Origin: DASRHK01 sp963776465
GTDB taxonomy: Bacteria; Pseudomonadota; Gammaproteobacteria; Nevskiales; Nevskiaceae
Reading direction: 5' to 3'
Assembly: GCA_963776465.1 (NCBI GenBank)
Contig: CAVZMV010000002.1
Span: forward strand, 2,356,001 to 2,420,000
Length of the DNA: 64,000 nucleotides
The notes under the pieces were generated by a model, which searched no databases, was not told where the DNA came from, and was given only the letters and a program-made list of their open reading frames with translations. The position numbers and the translations under genes were made by a program. Position 1 is the first letter of the stretch; the number at the start of each line of letters is the position of its first letter. This document shows, in pieces, positions 26,276 through 34,441 of the stretch.

Positions 26276-27532
26276 ATGATCCGTTGCACTCAAGGAGTTC
26301 TGATCGTTCTGCTCTTCGTGACATCGGGCTGCGGAGGCCCCGGGGCGCTGTCTGTCGCACCGGCATCAAACACCGCCGATGGCCAGGCGCGTTGGCACAC
26401 CTCCTGGTCGACTGCCCACACTGGAAAGGCGCCGGCCATCGCCGATCAGACCCTGAGAATGGTGCTGCAGCTCAGCGCAGGGGGCGACGAGGTCAGGGTG
26501 AAACTGCGCAACAAGTTTGGGACCGAGCCCGTGATAGTCGATGCAGCTTCCGTAGGCATCATCGACTCGGGCGCCAGCTTGAAGCCCGGCAGCCGCAAGG
26601 CGCTCACGTTTTTCGGAAGCACCAGTGCCGTCATCGAGGCGGGAGAGGATCTGCTCAGTGACCCCGTCGTGTTGCCGACGCAAGCGCAGCAGTTCCTCGG
26701 TATTAGTCTTTTCATCTCTGGCACAGCTGCACCGAGCCAGGACTCGCTGGCCTACGTGACTTCGTATCTGACCCCAGCCGGCGCCGGCAGCAGCATCGAC
26801 GACGATTCGGGGATGGCGTTCACCTCCGAAACCCCGGCGATGATTCTGGTTGGCTCGGTGGAAGTGCAGGACACGTCCCTCATCGGCACCGTAATAGGTG
26901 TTGGAGGCTCCACTACCGATGGCGTCGGCTCGGATGGCAAGTTTCTGAATGCGGTTCCTTCGCCCGCCGCGCTCCTATTCCCCCAGCCGGATTGCCATCC
27001 TTGTCGTTGGACCGATTTTCTTGCCAGGCGCATCTTGGCTGAACTGCCGCCCTCTGCGCAGCTGTCGGTGGGCAACGAGGGCATTGCCAGCAATACGACG
27101 ACGGACGTCCTGGAACGCTACGACGCTGACGTCCTCGATCATCCCAACCTGACCCACGTGATTCTCTACTCAGGCGCCAATGACCTAGGGGCTGGTGTCG
27201 GCGACGATGCAGACACGATCGTGACGAATCTCAAGACGGCGATTGATCGCGCGCACGCTGTGGGCGTCAAGGTGATCGCCGCAACCATCAACCCGAGGTC
27301 GAGCTTCACGCCCCTGCAAAATATCCAGCGCCAGATCGTCAACACCTGGATCCGTGCGAAAGGAAATTGCGATGGCTACTGCGACGGTTTTGTCGACTTC
27401 GACGCCGCACTGGCTTGGCCGCTGGATCCGAACGTCATGAATCCGGTCTACGACAGCGGGGACAACGTCCACCCGACGCCAGCCGGCTACAAGGTGATGG
27501 TGGACTCCATCGATCTGGGCTTGTTCCGATAG
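26276..27532 (+). CDS. SGNH-like hydrolase lipoprotein with altered block I
   Basis: 418 residues, lipobox VTSGC. Same architecture as the SGNH gene at 19849: beta domain (about 30-200), then the SGNH domain. Block I reads GVGGSTTDG instead of GDSxTDG, so the usual Asp is Gly while Ser is kept. Block II NEGIASN, block III GANDLG near 302 and block V DNVHPT near 399 are intact. Catalysis therefore remains possible. Third gene of the plus operon, 13 bp after the lipase. Confidence 0.82.
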   Translation: MIRCTQGVLIVLLFVTSGCGGPGALSVAPASNTADGQARWHTSWSTAHTGKAPAIADQTLRMVLQLSAGGDEVRVKLRNKFGTEPVIVDAASVGIIDSGASLKPGSRKALTFFGSTSAVIEAGEDLLSDPVVLPTQAQQFLGISLFISGTAAPSQDSLAYVTSYLTPAGAGSSIDDDSGMAFTSETPAMILVGSVEVQDTSLIGTVIGVGGSTTDGVGSDGKFLNAVPSPAALLFPQPDCHPCRWTDFLARRILAELPPSAQLSVGNEGIASNTTTDVLERYDADVLDHPNLTHVILYSGANDLGAGVGDDADTIVTNLKTAIDRAHAVGVKVIAATINPRSSFTPLQNIQRQIVNTWIRAKGNCDGYCDGFVDFDAALAWPLDPNVMNPVYDSGDNVHPTPAGYKVMVDSIDLGLFR

Positions 27533-27557
27533 GCTCCTCCAAAGCTGCCGCTCGGTT

Positions 27558-27615
27558 GTGACTGCTTCTGGCCGATTGCGGCGGACGTCGCTATCGACCC
27601 AAACCGGACATTCAT
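27558..27615 (+). repeat. Dispersed intergenic repeat, type I
   Basis: ACTGCTTCTGGCCGATTGCGG followed by CGTCGCTATCGACCC and a diverged AAACCGGACATTC end. Nearly the family consensus. Confidence 0.6.
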
Positions 27616-27819
27616 TCGTTTGCCCGGACCATATCTCTCTGGTGTGCGAATGCCGACTTGTTTACTGGTACTGCAAGCGTACGCAGAGGCTTATGAGATC
27701 GGAGCGCGCTCGCGCAACAGCAGTCGTTTGTGCCGTAGCGATGTGTGTAACGGGATGCAGTGGAAAGGGACATGACACTCTGTGGGTTGTTAAGACACCA
27801 AAGTTAAAGGGGGGCGCAC

Positions 27820-28842
27820 TTGCCAATACTGAGAGTCGGATTTGGACCGCTCGCGTTCGTCGCGTCGATTTTGCTAGTAACGGTCCTGGGATGCGGTGGC
27901 GGACAGGCAGACTCCGAAGCGGCGCCACCGGGGTTGTCGGGCAAGTTGCTGTATGTCGATGAAGTAGGCGGGAAGGATCGGCTCTATCTGGACCCCATCG
28001 ATAGTTCAGGTCGCAATGCGAGGGAAATTTCGATCGAGTCGGTGACCGTACTTGCGGCGCATGACGCCGATGTGGTCAATTTGACCCCGGATCAAATCGT
28101 TACAATCGGGCCGCCCGTCTGGAACCCAGACGCGACCAAGATCGCAATCGTCGTTGCCAGGGCTGCCAATCAGTCGCAGATGCTAACGCTGGATCCCGAA
28201 ACTGGGGCAGCCACCACAGCCAGCTCGCAGGTCAATGAGGTCGACGACCCGGATTGGTCGCCCGATGGCCGCTTCGTTGCTTACATTCTAGGGGACCCGG
28301 ATTTTTCAAATCCACGTCTTGCGGTTACAGATGTTGAGAGCGGCGAGACCCACGAAATTGAAGTCACACGGCAATTCCAGATCTTGGCGCACCGCTGGGA
28401 TCAAGACTCATCCGGCCTTTATATCGCGAGGATCGATCTTCAGGCGGAGAATCCCTCTGCGATCGTTCACATTGCGATAGACACTGGCTTAGAGACCCTA
28501 GTTCGGGATACGCCCACGCCTCTGACGCAAGACCTCACGCGCGAAGGCGGGCGACTCTGGAGCATAAACGACCCCGAGTATGTGGCTCTCGTCTGGATTC
28601 CACCCGGCGCCATTACTGGGGATGCAGTGAAGCTCAGTTCCGGTTTTGGCGAGCTTCCCTTTTACGGATGGTTTCTGTCAGGTTCTGGCTTGATCGCCGT
28701 AGAACAGCTGGCAGGTGGTGTTCGAAAGCCGCCGTTGATTGCAAAGCCGGTCGCGACAGGATCGCAGACCACTGGCTTTGAGTTCTTCTCCGTACAGGCG
28801 CCGGTACCGTTCAAATGGGATTTGTTTACTCTGCCGATGTAA
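27820..28842 (+). CDS. TolB-like beta-propeller lipoprotein, copy 1
   Basis: 340 residues from TTG 27820, chosen because AAAGGGGGG lies 6 bases upstream and a lipoprotein signal (VLGC) follows. PD40-type propeller blades are visible (PVWNPDATKIAIVV, DDPDWSPDGRFVAYIL). It is homologous over its full length to the minus-strand gene at 39841, with the same length and motifs such as PAHDA/AAHDA and DPDWSPDG/NPDWAPDG. It abuts the left end of the cassette array. The role is unknown; such propellers often bind proteins or glycans at the envelope. Confidence 0.75.
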   Translation: MPILRVGFGPLAFVASILLVTVLGCGGGQADSEAAPPGLSGKLLYVDEVGGKDRLYLDPIDSSGRNAREISIESVTVLAAHDADVVNLTPDQIVTIGPPVWNPDATKIAIVVARAANQSQMLTLDPETGAATTASSQVNEVDDPDWSPDGRFVAYILGDPDFSNPRLAVTDVESGETHEIEVTRQFQILAHRWDQDSSGLYIARIDLQAENPSAIVHIAIDTGLETLVRDTPTPLTQDLTREGGRLWSINDPEYVALVWIPPGAITGDAVKLSSGFGELPFYGWFLSGSGLIAVEQLAGGVRKPPLIAKPVATGSQTTGFEFFSVQAPVPFKWDLFTLPM

Positions 28843-29010
28843 TAGAGCCAAGGGTTCGCCACACATACCCTCTTGGAGGCAGCGTCGTTCTCGGCGACAA
28901 AGCCTTTCAATGCTGTGGAGATATTCTTGTCCAACGATGAGGCGGGCTCCGATCCGCATGTACCCGTGTGGGAGTTCTGTTCTAACGTCGCTGGACCTTT
29001 CCGGTAGCGC

Positions 29011-29081
29011 GCCCCACGACCTAGCTCAACCGAGCCGAGCGCACGAGAGCGCGAGGCCTTCGGCTGAGGGCAGGGTTAGAT
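29011..29081 (-). repeat. attC 1 (distal end of array)
   Basis: Read leftward: R'' ATCTAAC, central stem, R' degenerate (GTGGGGC). The degenerate last core marks the array end. Confidence 0.75.
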
Positions 29082-29084
29082 GCG

Positions 29085-29360
29085 TCACTTTCTGGCTCGC
29101 TGCTCGTGGAACCACGTTTCGAACTCAACCAAAGCCCGGTCAGATCTTTTAGCGTCTAGAGCAGCGCGGTCAATTGTAAAGACGCGCGCTCCCTTGTCAT
29201 CGGAGCTCACCTGATACGAAACGCCGGCTCTTTGCAATGCCGTTTCATAACGCGCTGCGTTGTCAGAGCCAACGAAAGCGCGCTGCACCGTGGCCTCTGC
29301 GGCCAAAACGTCGACCGCTACGAGCATCAACAGCGCACCGGACACGAGGACGAGACGCAT
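29085..29360 (-). CDS. Cassette 1: exported hypothetical protein
   Basis: 91 residues with a clear Sec signal peptide (LVLVSGALLMLVAVDVLAA). The mature part is a small alpha/beta domain without recognised motifs. The ATG touches the GTTGATG core of attC 2, leaving no room for a Shine-Dalgarno inside the cassette. The stop lies 3 bases from the attC 1 core. Confidence 0.65.
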   Translation of the reverse strand: MRLVLVSGALLMLVAVDVLAAEATVQRAFVGSDNAARYETALQRAGVSYQVSSDDKGARVFTIDRAALDAKRSDRALVEFETWFHEQRARK

Positions 29361-29454
29361 CAACGTTGGAGCTCAGCGGCGCCGAGCATGCGCAGCATCC
29401 GAGGGAAGTGCGACACCGAAGGCGAGCACCGTCCGCTGCAGCGACTGGTTGGGC
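29358..29454 (-). repeat. attC 2
   Basis: R'' GCCCAAC (29448-29454), R' GTTGATG (29358-29364), imperfect palindrome between. Confidence 0.8.
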
Positions 29455-29821
29455 AGCTCATGGCGAAGACAAGTAACCCTTCTTGACGACGCGCCCGATT
29501 TTTAAAACCGACGCACCAAACGGCTGGAATGGGCCACAGGTAATACTCGTATTCATACTCCGCCGACTGCAACCAGGGGCTGCGGCGCTCGACATGTTGC
29601 GGTTTGCCCATGACGGAAACAACTGCTTCCTCGGACGAGCCGACCGCTACGCGCTCAAATGCTGATTGGCTCGGAGAGAAAAGAACAATGTAAAGCACGG
29701 CAGCAGCGATGAGCCCAAGGAAAGCGAAGCCGACGTACCGATGAATGACAAACGCGACGAGCACCACAGCCGCGAGGCACAAGAAGGGCGCTGCAAGAAA
29801 CAGCAAATCACCTTGTGGCAT
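29360..29821 (-). CDS. Cassette 2: two-TM protein with BamE/SmpA-like segment
   Basis: 153 residues from ATG 29821. Two hydrophobic helices (10-55), then SAFERVAVGSSEEAVVSVMG, which resembles the SmpA/BamE-type small lipoprotein fold. No stop occurs before attC 2; the last 34 or so residues are translated from the attC, and the frame ends at the ATG of cassette 1. The native end was probably lost, or the attC truly encodes the tail. Confidence 0.55.
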   Translation of the reverse strand: MPQGDLLFLAAPFLCLAAVVLVAFVIHRYVGFAFLGLIAAAVLYIVLFSPSQSAFERVAVGSSEEAVVSVMGKPQHVERRSPWLQSAEYEYEYYLWPIPAVWCVGFKNRARRQEGLLVFAMSCPTSRCSGRCSPSVSHFPRMLRMLGAAELQR

Positions 29822-29826
29822 TAGCT

Positions 29827-29871
29827 GCCCAACGATCAAGCTCAGCCTTCGGCTGGAGCGACAGGTTAGCC
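29827..29871 (-). repeat. attC 3 (short, 45 bp)
   Basis: R'' GGCTAAC, R' GTTGGGC and both L boxes are present, but the variable central stem is missing. Confidence 0.75.
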
Positions 29872-29898
29872 GCAAACAAATGCTTATTCGTTCGCTGC

Positions 29899-30168
29899 TC
29901 AGTCAAGGGGACTGCCCCTCTTCTTAGAGACCAATGTGTGGACGTATATCGAATCAGCAGTAGCAAGCACGCATAGGAAGATGGCAGGGCCACTGTTGGT
30001 ATGAAGCGAATAGTTCAGCAGACCTGCAAGAACTCCCTGAAGCAGCAGCAACCACGCATACGCCGCGTACACTCTGCGCATTCCGTGATCCAGTGCGACG
30101 TTCTTCAACCAGAACCAGCGAACTGCCGAACACCCCAGGAACCCTGCGAGGATGAGAAAAGGAATCAT
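29899..30168 (-). CDS. Cassette 3: membrane protein, three TM
   Basis: 89 residues from ATG 30168. Three hydrophobic segments (IPFLILAGFLGCSAV, WLLLLQGVLAGLL, AIFLCVLATADSIYV). The first could also be read as a lipoprotein signal (FLGC). No family recognised. Confidence 0.6.
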   Translation of the reverse strand: MIPFLILAGFLGCSAVRWFWLKNVALDHGMRRVYAAYAWLLLLQGVLAGLLNYSLHTNSGPAIFLCVLATADSIYVHTLVSKKRGSPLD

Positions 30169-30170
30169 GC

Positions 30171-30240
30171 GGCTAACGACCAAGCTCAGCCGAGCCGAGC
30201 GCACGAGTGCGCGAGGGAAGTCTCACCGAAGGCGAGACCT
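30171..30240 (-). repeat. attC 4, left part, split by an IS
   Basis: R' core GTTAGCC plus most of the stem. It stops at the IS boundary and resumes at 31509-31534 (R'' GGCTAAC). CCT is duplicated on both sides. Confidence 0.8.
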
Positions 30241-30289
30241 GGAACTTGACCCACTTTTGTTGCCACCCTCGATAGTGCATGGCTGATCC

Positions 30290-31087
30290 TCACGCCGCGA
30301 TCCGCTCGTAGTCAACCGGCGAGCGGTAACCAAGTGAAGAGTGCGGTCGGATGCTGTTGTAGCGGACGATGTAGCTGCGGACAGCCTTGGCTAGATCCTG
30401 TTCGCTGCTGAAGCGACGTCCATGGAGCTCTTCGGACTTCAGCGAGTGGAAGAAGGATTCCATTCGGGCGTTGTCATTCATCTGGCCGGCGCGGTTCATG
30501 CTCTGGGTGATGCCGAGCTTCTGCAGTCGATCGCGGTAGGCGTAAGCAGCGTACTCGCTGCCTCGATCTGAATGGAAGATCAGGCCCGGGCTTAGCCCTC
30601 GATTGTCGACTGCCCTGCGAAGCGCCATGCGTGTCAGCTGCATCGTGCGCTGCGATCCCAGGCTCCAGCCGAGGATGCGGCGCGAGTGTCGATCCATCAC
30701 CACCGCCAGGTAGCGCCATCGACCTGGAAGGCGCAGGAACGTGATGTCACCGAGCCAGACCTGATTCGCTGCCGTGGTCGACGCGGGCAATCGATGAGGA
30801 ACCTTGGCGAAGAACGCTGTCGTTCCCGGCATGCGCCGGTAAACACGCGCAGCGCGGGCCTCGAGACCGTGCTCTCGCATCAACCGTGCGACGCGCTTGC
30901 GCCCGATGTAGATCCCTTCCTGGCGCAGCAACGCGTGAATACGGGGGCTGCCATAGGTGCCTCGACTCTGCGTGAAAAGCTGTCGGATGCGCTCCAGCAG
31001 CTGACCGTCGTCTCGCCGATGCCGGCTGACACCACGACGCACGTAAGCGTAAAACCCCGCGCGCGTGACGCCGTATGCGCGGCACAA
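30290..31087 (-). CDS. IS3-family transposase OrfB (DDE integrase domain)
   Basis: 265 residues from the first in-frame ATG; normally made as an OrfAB fusion by -1 frameshifting. Helical N-terminus with GTYGSPRIHALL, then the catalytic core: first Asp in WLGDITFL, second in IFHSDRGSEY, Glu in NARMESFFHSLKSE, and the usual RPHSSLGYRSP end. Full length. Confidence 0.92.
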   Translation of the reverse strand: MCRAYGVTRAGFYAYVRRGVSRHRRDDGQLLERIRQLFTQSRGTYGSPRIHALLRQEGIYIGRKRVARLMREHGLEARAARVYRRMPGTTAFFAKVPHRLPASTTAANQVWLGDITFLRLPGRWRYLAVVMDRHSRRILGWSLGSQRTMQLTRMALRRAVDNRGLSPGLIFHSDRGSEYAAYAYRDRLQKLGITQSMNRAGQMNDNARMESFFHSLKSEELHGRRFSSEQDLAKAVRSYIVRYNSIRPHSSLGYRSPVDYERIAA

Positions 31088-31092
31088 CTGCG

Positions 31093-31455
31093 TTACCGAG
31101 AGCCGGTCCTGCTCCGCGATGAAGGCGAAGATCTGTTTTTTGGATCGGAACAGAACCGGATGGCTTTTTTTAGGAGCTCGTGCTCCTCCTTGAGCAACGC
31201 ATGCTCTCGCTGCAGCTTCGCCAGCGCTTTCATCTCGGCGACTGGTCTTTCCAGTACTTCAGGATCGATCGAAGCGCGCGCACGGATCACGCCGTCACGC
31301 ACTTGCTTGCGCCACTTCGAAAGCATGAATGGATGGACGTCCAGTGCAGTCGCCACATCCTGGATCTGTACGCCTTCCAGGCTGCTGAGCTTGACCGCCT
31401 TGAGCTTGAACTCAGCGCTGTAGCGCTGAACCTTCCTCGGACCAGCTCTGGCCAT
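31093..31455 (-). CDS. IS3-family OrfA (HTH, leucine-zipper)
   Basis: 120 residues. GGGGAGG lies 5 bases before the ATG. HTH from YSAEFKLKAVKLSSLEG to HPFMLSKWRKQ, then a leucine-zipper-like helix (LAKLQREHALLKEEHELLK). The slippery heptamer lies in the codons for Asp-Pro-Lys-Asn; the -1 product continues KKQIFAFIAEQDRLSV into OrfB. Confidence 0.92.
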   Translation of the reverse strand: MARAGPRKVQRYSAEFKLKAVKLSSLEGVQIQDVATALDVHPFMLSKWRKQVRDGVIRARASIDPEVLERPVAEMKALAKLQREHALLKEEHELLKKAIRFCSDPKNRSSPSSRSRTGSR

Positions 31456-31508
31456 AAATCCTCCCCTTGCTGTTAGGCCAAAGTGTCAACGAAATCGGGT
31501 CAAGTACC

Positions 31509-31534
31509 CCTTCGGATGCAGCGCTGGGTTAGCC
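31509..31534 (-). repeat. attC 4, right part
   Basis: R'' GGCTAAC (31528-31534) with the L'' side of the stem, separated from 30171-30240 by the IS. Confidence 0.8.
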
Positions 31535-31915
31535 ATGACTCTCCCACCATGCCTTACCGTACTCTCCGATTGACACCAAGAGTTCTGCTGAGGAACGCTC
31601 CAAAGGAAACGACTGATGCCCAGAGCCAGATTTAGCCAGCGCTTCAAGCTTGCTACGGATGGAACCAAGCTGCTCTGACGAGCACAGCCAGCAAAAACCG
31701 GAGCCACGGCGCTGCGGTGTACGCGATGCGAAAAGCTGAGCTGGATGCTTGAGGGAAACGTTCGCCAGGTTGTGCACCGGCAACTCGGCAGAGTGAGATG
31801 CCACGAACTGACTCAGCTGCACGCAAAGGCGGGTGACTCCTTGGACTGTGCCGCTTAACAACACGGCGTCACCGTCCTTGAACTGCGGGAAGAACCCCAA
31901 CCTGAGATCTGTCAT
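31529..31915 (-). CDS. Cassette 4: hypothetical protein
   Basis: 128 residues. The stop TAA is part of the attC 4 R'' core and the ATG lies one base from the attC 5 core, so the frame fills the cassette. Begins MTDLRLGFFPQFKDGDAVLLSG, a beta-rich domain, then helical. Has four Cys, two of them in CWLC. No family recognised. No signal peptide, unlike most neighbours. Confidence 0.65.
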   Translation of the reverse strand: MTDLRLGFFPQFKDGDAVLLSGTVQGVTRLCVQLSQFVASHSAELPVHNLANVSLKHPAQLFASRTPQRRGSGFCWLCSSEQLGSIRSKLEALAKSGSGHQSFPLERSSAELLVSIGEYGKAWWESHG

Positions 31916-32032
31916 GGCTAACGTTGGAGCTGAGCCGCGCGGAGCACGCGCCGCGTGCGAGGAAAGTGCATGCCGTTAGCGCCGATCGGCGCGCGGAAGG
32001 CGTGCATCGTCGGCTCCAGCGGCGGGTTGGGT
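31916..32032 (-). repeat. attC 5
   Basis: 117 bp. R'' ACCCAAC, R' GTTAGCC, long branched stem. Confidence 0.8.
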
Positions 32033-32332
32033 GGCGACCTGGCAAACCGGACACCGCTGCTGGTTGAGCAACCACGGCAGCCACTGCCCAACATTTTGGG
32101 TTCTAACAGCGAGCCAAGCCCACTTTGTCCGGCAAAGGGGACAGCGGATTGCGACCGCGCCAAACACAAAGCCACCGAACATGATTGCCATGCCACTGAA
32201 GACTGCAGGAAGGAAGATGTTCTGCTGATAGAGACCCCAGAACATGATGAGACCACTTGCCACCGCGGAGATGTAAGCGCCGAGGGCCTTCCACCACTGT
32301 CCCGTGCGACGAATGATTGAGTGCTCATACAT
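31976..32332 (-). CDS. Cassette 5: two-TM protein with CxxC zinc ribbon
   Basis: 118 residues from ATG 32332. Two hydrophobic segments (AYISAVASGLIMFWG, AVFSGMAIMFGGFVFGAV), then CPLC and CPVC 33 residues apart, a likely zinc ribbon. The frame passes the attC 5 core; the last 19 or so residues come from the attC. Cassette 12 has the same elements in reverse order. Confidence 0.6.
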   Translation of the reverse strand: MYEHSIIRRTGQWWKALGAYISAVASGLIMFWGLYQQNIFLPAVFSGMAIMFGGFVFGAVAIRCPLCRTKWAWLAVRTQNVGQWLPWLLNQQRCPVCQVATQPAAGADDARLPRADRR

Positions 32333-32340
32333 GTTTCGCC

Positions 32341-32436
32341 ACCCAACGACCAAGCTCAGCCGAGCCGAAGCGCACGAATGTGCGCGAGGGCAGGCTCGCC
32401 GAAGGCGAGACCTTCGGCTGGAGCGCAGGGTTAGGT
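32341..32436 (-). repeat. attC 6
   Basis: R'' ACCTAAC, R' GTTGGGT; stem arms GCGAGACCTTCGGCTGGAGC and partner. Confidence 0.85.
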
Positions 32437-32664
32437 TGCACTGAACCTCTCCCATAGGTCCCAAAGAATACGCAGCCAACTGACGATCGTTAGGGCGGGC
32501 CACAGCCACTTGAAAAAGAAAGGCCAAAAAGCAACAGCTGCACGCAGGCTCGGGTTTGCTCGCGAACTGCCCCAAGCGGCCAAAGCCATTTGGTACGAAA
32601 ACCAGGTGCTGCCAAGAATGAGTCCGGCAGCAAAAAGAAGAACGAGCAGGCCAACGACGTTCAT
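32431..32664 (-). CDS. Cassette 6: small membrane protein
   Basis: 77 residues. Hydrophobic N-terminal helix (GLLVLLFAAGLILGSTW) and a second around FFKWLWPALTIVSWL. The stop TAA is within the attC 6 core; the ATG is 3 bases from the attC 7 core. No family recognised. Confidence 0.65.
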   Translation of the reverse strand: MNVVGLLVLLFAAGLILGSTWFSYQMALAAWGSSRANPSLRAAVAFWPFFFKWLWPALTIVSWLRILWDLWERFSAT

Positions 32665-32667
32665 GCA

Positions 32668-32760
32668 ACCTAACGATCAACCTCAACCGAGCTGAGCGCA
32701 CGAGTGCGCGAGGGAAGTCTCGCCGGAGGCGAGACCTTCGGCTGGAGCGCCGGGTTGGGC
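32668..32760 (-). repeat. attC 7
   Basis: R'' GCCCAAC (32754-32760), R' GTTAGGT (32668-32674). Confidence 0.85.
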
Positions 32761-32763
32761 GGT

Positions 32764-33471
32764 CTATTGGCCATATAGCGTCGCTGGCTTCCACGCGTCG
32801 GCATCTTCTCCGCACTTCGCCATATCTCTTTCAGATAGCTTGCGCTGCATGTAAGGAATGATGCGGGTGAACTGAGCCTGTAGGTGCTGATCGTTGGGCT
32901 GCGCGTAGCGACGTGCACGCATGGTCCAGACGCACGCCAAAAACATATCAACGCTACCCAATTGACCGGCGCCGTACATGTTTGCAATGTTCCACATCGA
33001 TTCGGCCCACCCAAGATCGGCCGCTCGTGAATAGAGCTCAAACGCTCGTCGACGATCTTGACTTACTCCAAGACCGAGATCGTAGAGATATGCGAGGTTG
33101 TTCGTAGCAAGTGCATGGCGCTGTGCAGATGCTCTTTCATACCAAGGCAATGCTTCCTTAAAGCGCTTAGCTGCTTGAAGTCCGCTCCCAACGCTGTTCT
33201 GAGCCTCGGCATGACCGTTCTCCGCGGCTTTGAGATACCACCGCATTGCCTCCTTTCCATCTCTTGGAGCGCCTTGGCCACTGTCATACGCGGTCGCCAC
33301 ACGAAATTGTGCGTTTGTATCGCCGGCTTCAGCCTGGCGCATTAGTGCATTGATCTCGGGCGAGACGCGCTGTTCGGCAGAAGCCACTTCGGCGTGGATA
33401 AGTACAAGAGCAAAGAGCACTGCTGTCGCGTGTTTCACGTATGGCACCTCAAATGTTTCAGAAAGGTTCAT
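32764..33471 (-). CDS. Cassette 7: exported Sel1-repeat protein
   Basis: 235 residues from ATG 33471. Sec signal ending near VASA, then at least three Sel1-type repeats (AQFRVATAYDSGQGAPRD, AMRWYLKAAENGHAEAQNS, ATNNLAYLYDLGLGVSQD) and a helical end. Sel1 proteins scaffold periplasmic complexes. This is the largest cassette gene. The stop lies directly beside the attC 7 core. Confidence 0.8.
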   Translation of the reverse strand: MNLSETFEVPYVKHATAVLFALVLIHAEVASAEQRVSPEINALMRQAEAGDTNAQFRVATAYDSGQGAPRDGKEAMRWYLKAAENGHAEAQNSVGSGLQAAKRFKEALPWYERASAQRHALATNNLAYLYDLGLGVSQDRRRAFELYSRAADLGWAESMWNIANMYGAGQLGSVDMFLACVWTMRARRYAQPNDQHLQAQFTRIIPYMQRKLSERDMAKCGEDADAWKPATLYGQ

Positions 33472-33946
33472 TCGCCGCCCAACGATCAAGCTCAGCGGCC
33501 GGCACGCCGAGGGCGTGTCCGGTCCGCTGCAGCGCATGGTTGGCAGGCGCCAAGCTGCTCTTGGCAGACGAACACGACACCTCTCGTGTGGGGCTGATGC
33601 GACGGACTTCGCGGGTGGTGATGTTCGCTGCCCAGAATTCACACACCGGTCCGCAATTCCAGCCCAGCGTTCCGTCAGATTCCGTTACGGCGGTTCCGGG
33701 GGTCTGAGCCATGACGATCTCGCCGCCTATGACCTTCGCCGCGTCAATGCGGCCATTAAGAACAATGTGGAACGTTCCGTCGCGCTTTTCCAGTAGGGCC
33801 GTGTGACTTCCGGTGTCAGTCAGGTAAAAGGGATGCTTGATCTCAAAGATGCCATCCGTGCTGCCTGGGCATGCCGCCAGCATTGCAGCAACGAGTGCCG
33901 TCACAACGGCCGCTACTCGATGCAGATGTCTATTCCGGTGCTGCAT
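33458..33946 (-). CDS. Cassette 8: lipoprotein
   Basis: 162 residues from ATG 33946. Lipobox MLAAC after a hydrophobic stretch. The body is beta-rich (IEGGEIVMAQ-like strands, then WNCGPVCEFWAANITTREV). No stop before attC 8; about 28 residues of tail are attC-encoded and the frame ends inside the next cassette start. Family not recognised. Confidence 0.6.
   Translation of the reverse strand: MQHRNRHLHRVAAVVTALVAAMLAACPGSTDGIFEIKHPFYLTDTGSHTALLEKRDGTFHIVLNGRIDAAKVIGGEIVMAQTPGTAVTESDGTLGWNCGPVCEFWAANITTREVRRISPTREVSCSSAKSSLAPANHALQRTGHALGVPAAELDRWAANEPF
33477..33545 (-). repeat. attC 8 (short)
   Basis: 69 bp. R'' TGCCAAC (degenerate), R' GTTGGGC. Confidence 0.75.
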
Positions 33947-33955
33947 CAATGCGCC

Positions 33956-34047
33956 TGCCAACGAGCCAGTTCAGCCGAGCCGAACGCGCGAAGCGCGGAG
34001 GACGTCGCGCCGAAGGCGCGACCTTCCGCTGCAGCGCCGGGTTGGGC
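33956..34047 (-). repeat. attC 9
   Basis: R'' GCCCAAC (34041-34047), R' GTTGGCA (degenerate). Confidence 0.8.
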
Positions 34048-34054
34048 GGAACGT

Positions 34055-34336
34055 TCAGTAGATGGGTGGGACACGGGCGAGGGTAGATGCGATTGCCATG
34101 GCGCCAAGAGCAGCAACACCGATGCTGCTCCAGGATGCGCTCGGCCACAACCCGGCGAGGGCGGTTGCCGTTCCCAGGACCAGACCAATGAGCATGGGCC
34201 CGAAGAGTGACAGCAGAAGCCAGTTCGGCGGATCAGCGAAGTGCCGACCGTAGTGCCACTGCACTGTGATGAACGCAGTATTAGCAATAGACCACAGAGT
34301 GAGAAACACCAAGCCCATCACGGACCGTCGATTCAT
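34055..34336 (-). CDS. Cassette 9: membrane protein, three TM
   Basis: 93 residues from ATG 34336. Hydrophobic segments VMGLVFLTLWSIANTAF, LLLSLFGPMLIGLVLGTATAL and SSIGVAALGAMAIAS. No family recognised. Confidence 0.65.
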   Translation of the reverse strand: MNRRSVMGLVFLTLWSIANTAFITVQWHYGRHFADPPNWLLLSLFGPMLIGLVLGTATALAGLWPSASWSSIGVAALGAMAIASTLARVPPIY

Positions 34337-34339
34337 ACC

Positions 34340-34432
34340 GCCCAACGACCACAATCAGCCGCGCCGAGCGCACGCGTGCGCGAGGGGAGTCTCGCCGAAG
34401 GCGAGACCTTCGGCTGGAGCGCAGGGGTGGGC
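34340..34432 (-). repeat. attC 10
   Basis: R'' GCCCACC (one-base change from consensus), R' GTTGGGC (34340-34346). Confidence 0.75.
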
Positions 34433-34441
34433 CGTGACTTG

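Larger units (their letters stand above)
30241..31508 (-). mobile_element. IS3-family insertion sequence inside attC 4
   Basis: 1268 bp bounded by inverted ends GGAACTTGACCC and (complement) GGTACTTGACCC, with a 3-bp target duplication CCT (30238-30240 and 31509-31511). It contains orfA and orfB in the -1 arrangement, with a slippery AAAAAAC at 31135-31141. Removing it and one CCT restores a normal attC stem. Both ORFs look intact, so it may be active. Confidence 0.9.

Noticed and set aside
27693..27962. Possible small lipoprotein (lipobox-like CVTGC) starting at 27693
   Set aside because: It overlaps the better supported TTG-started TolB-like gene and degenerates into Arg-rich sequence; at most a remnant.
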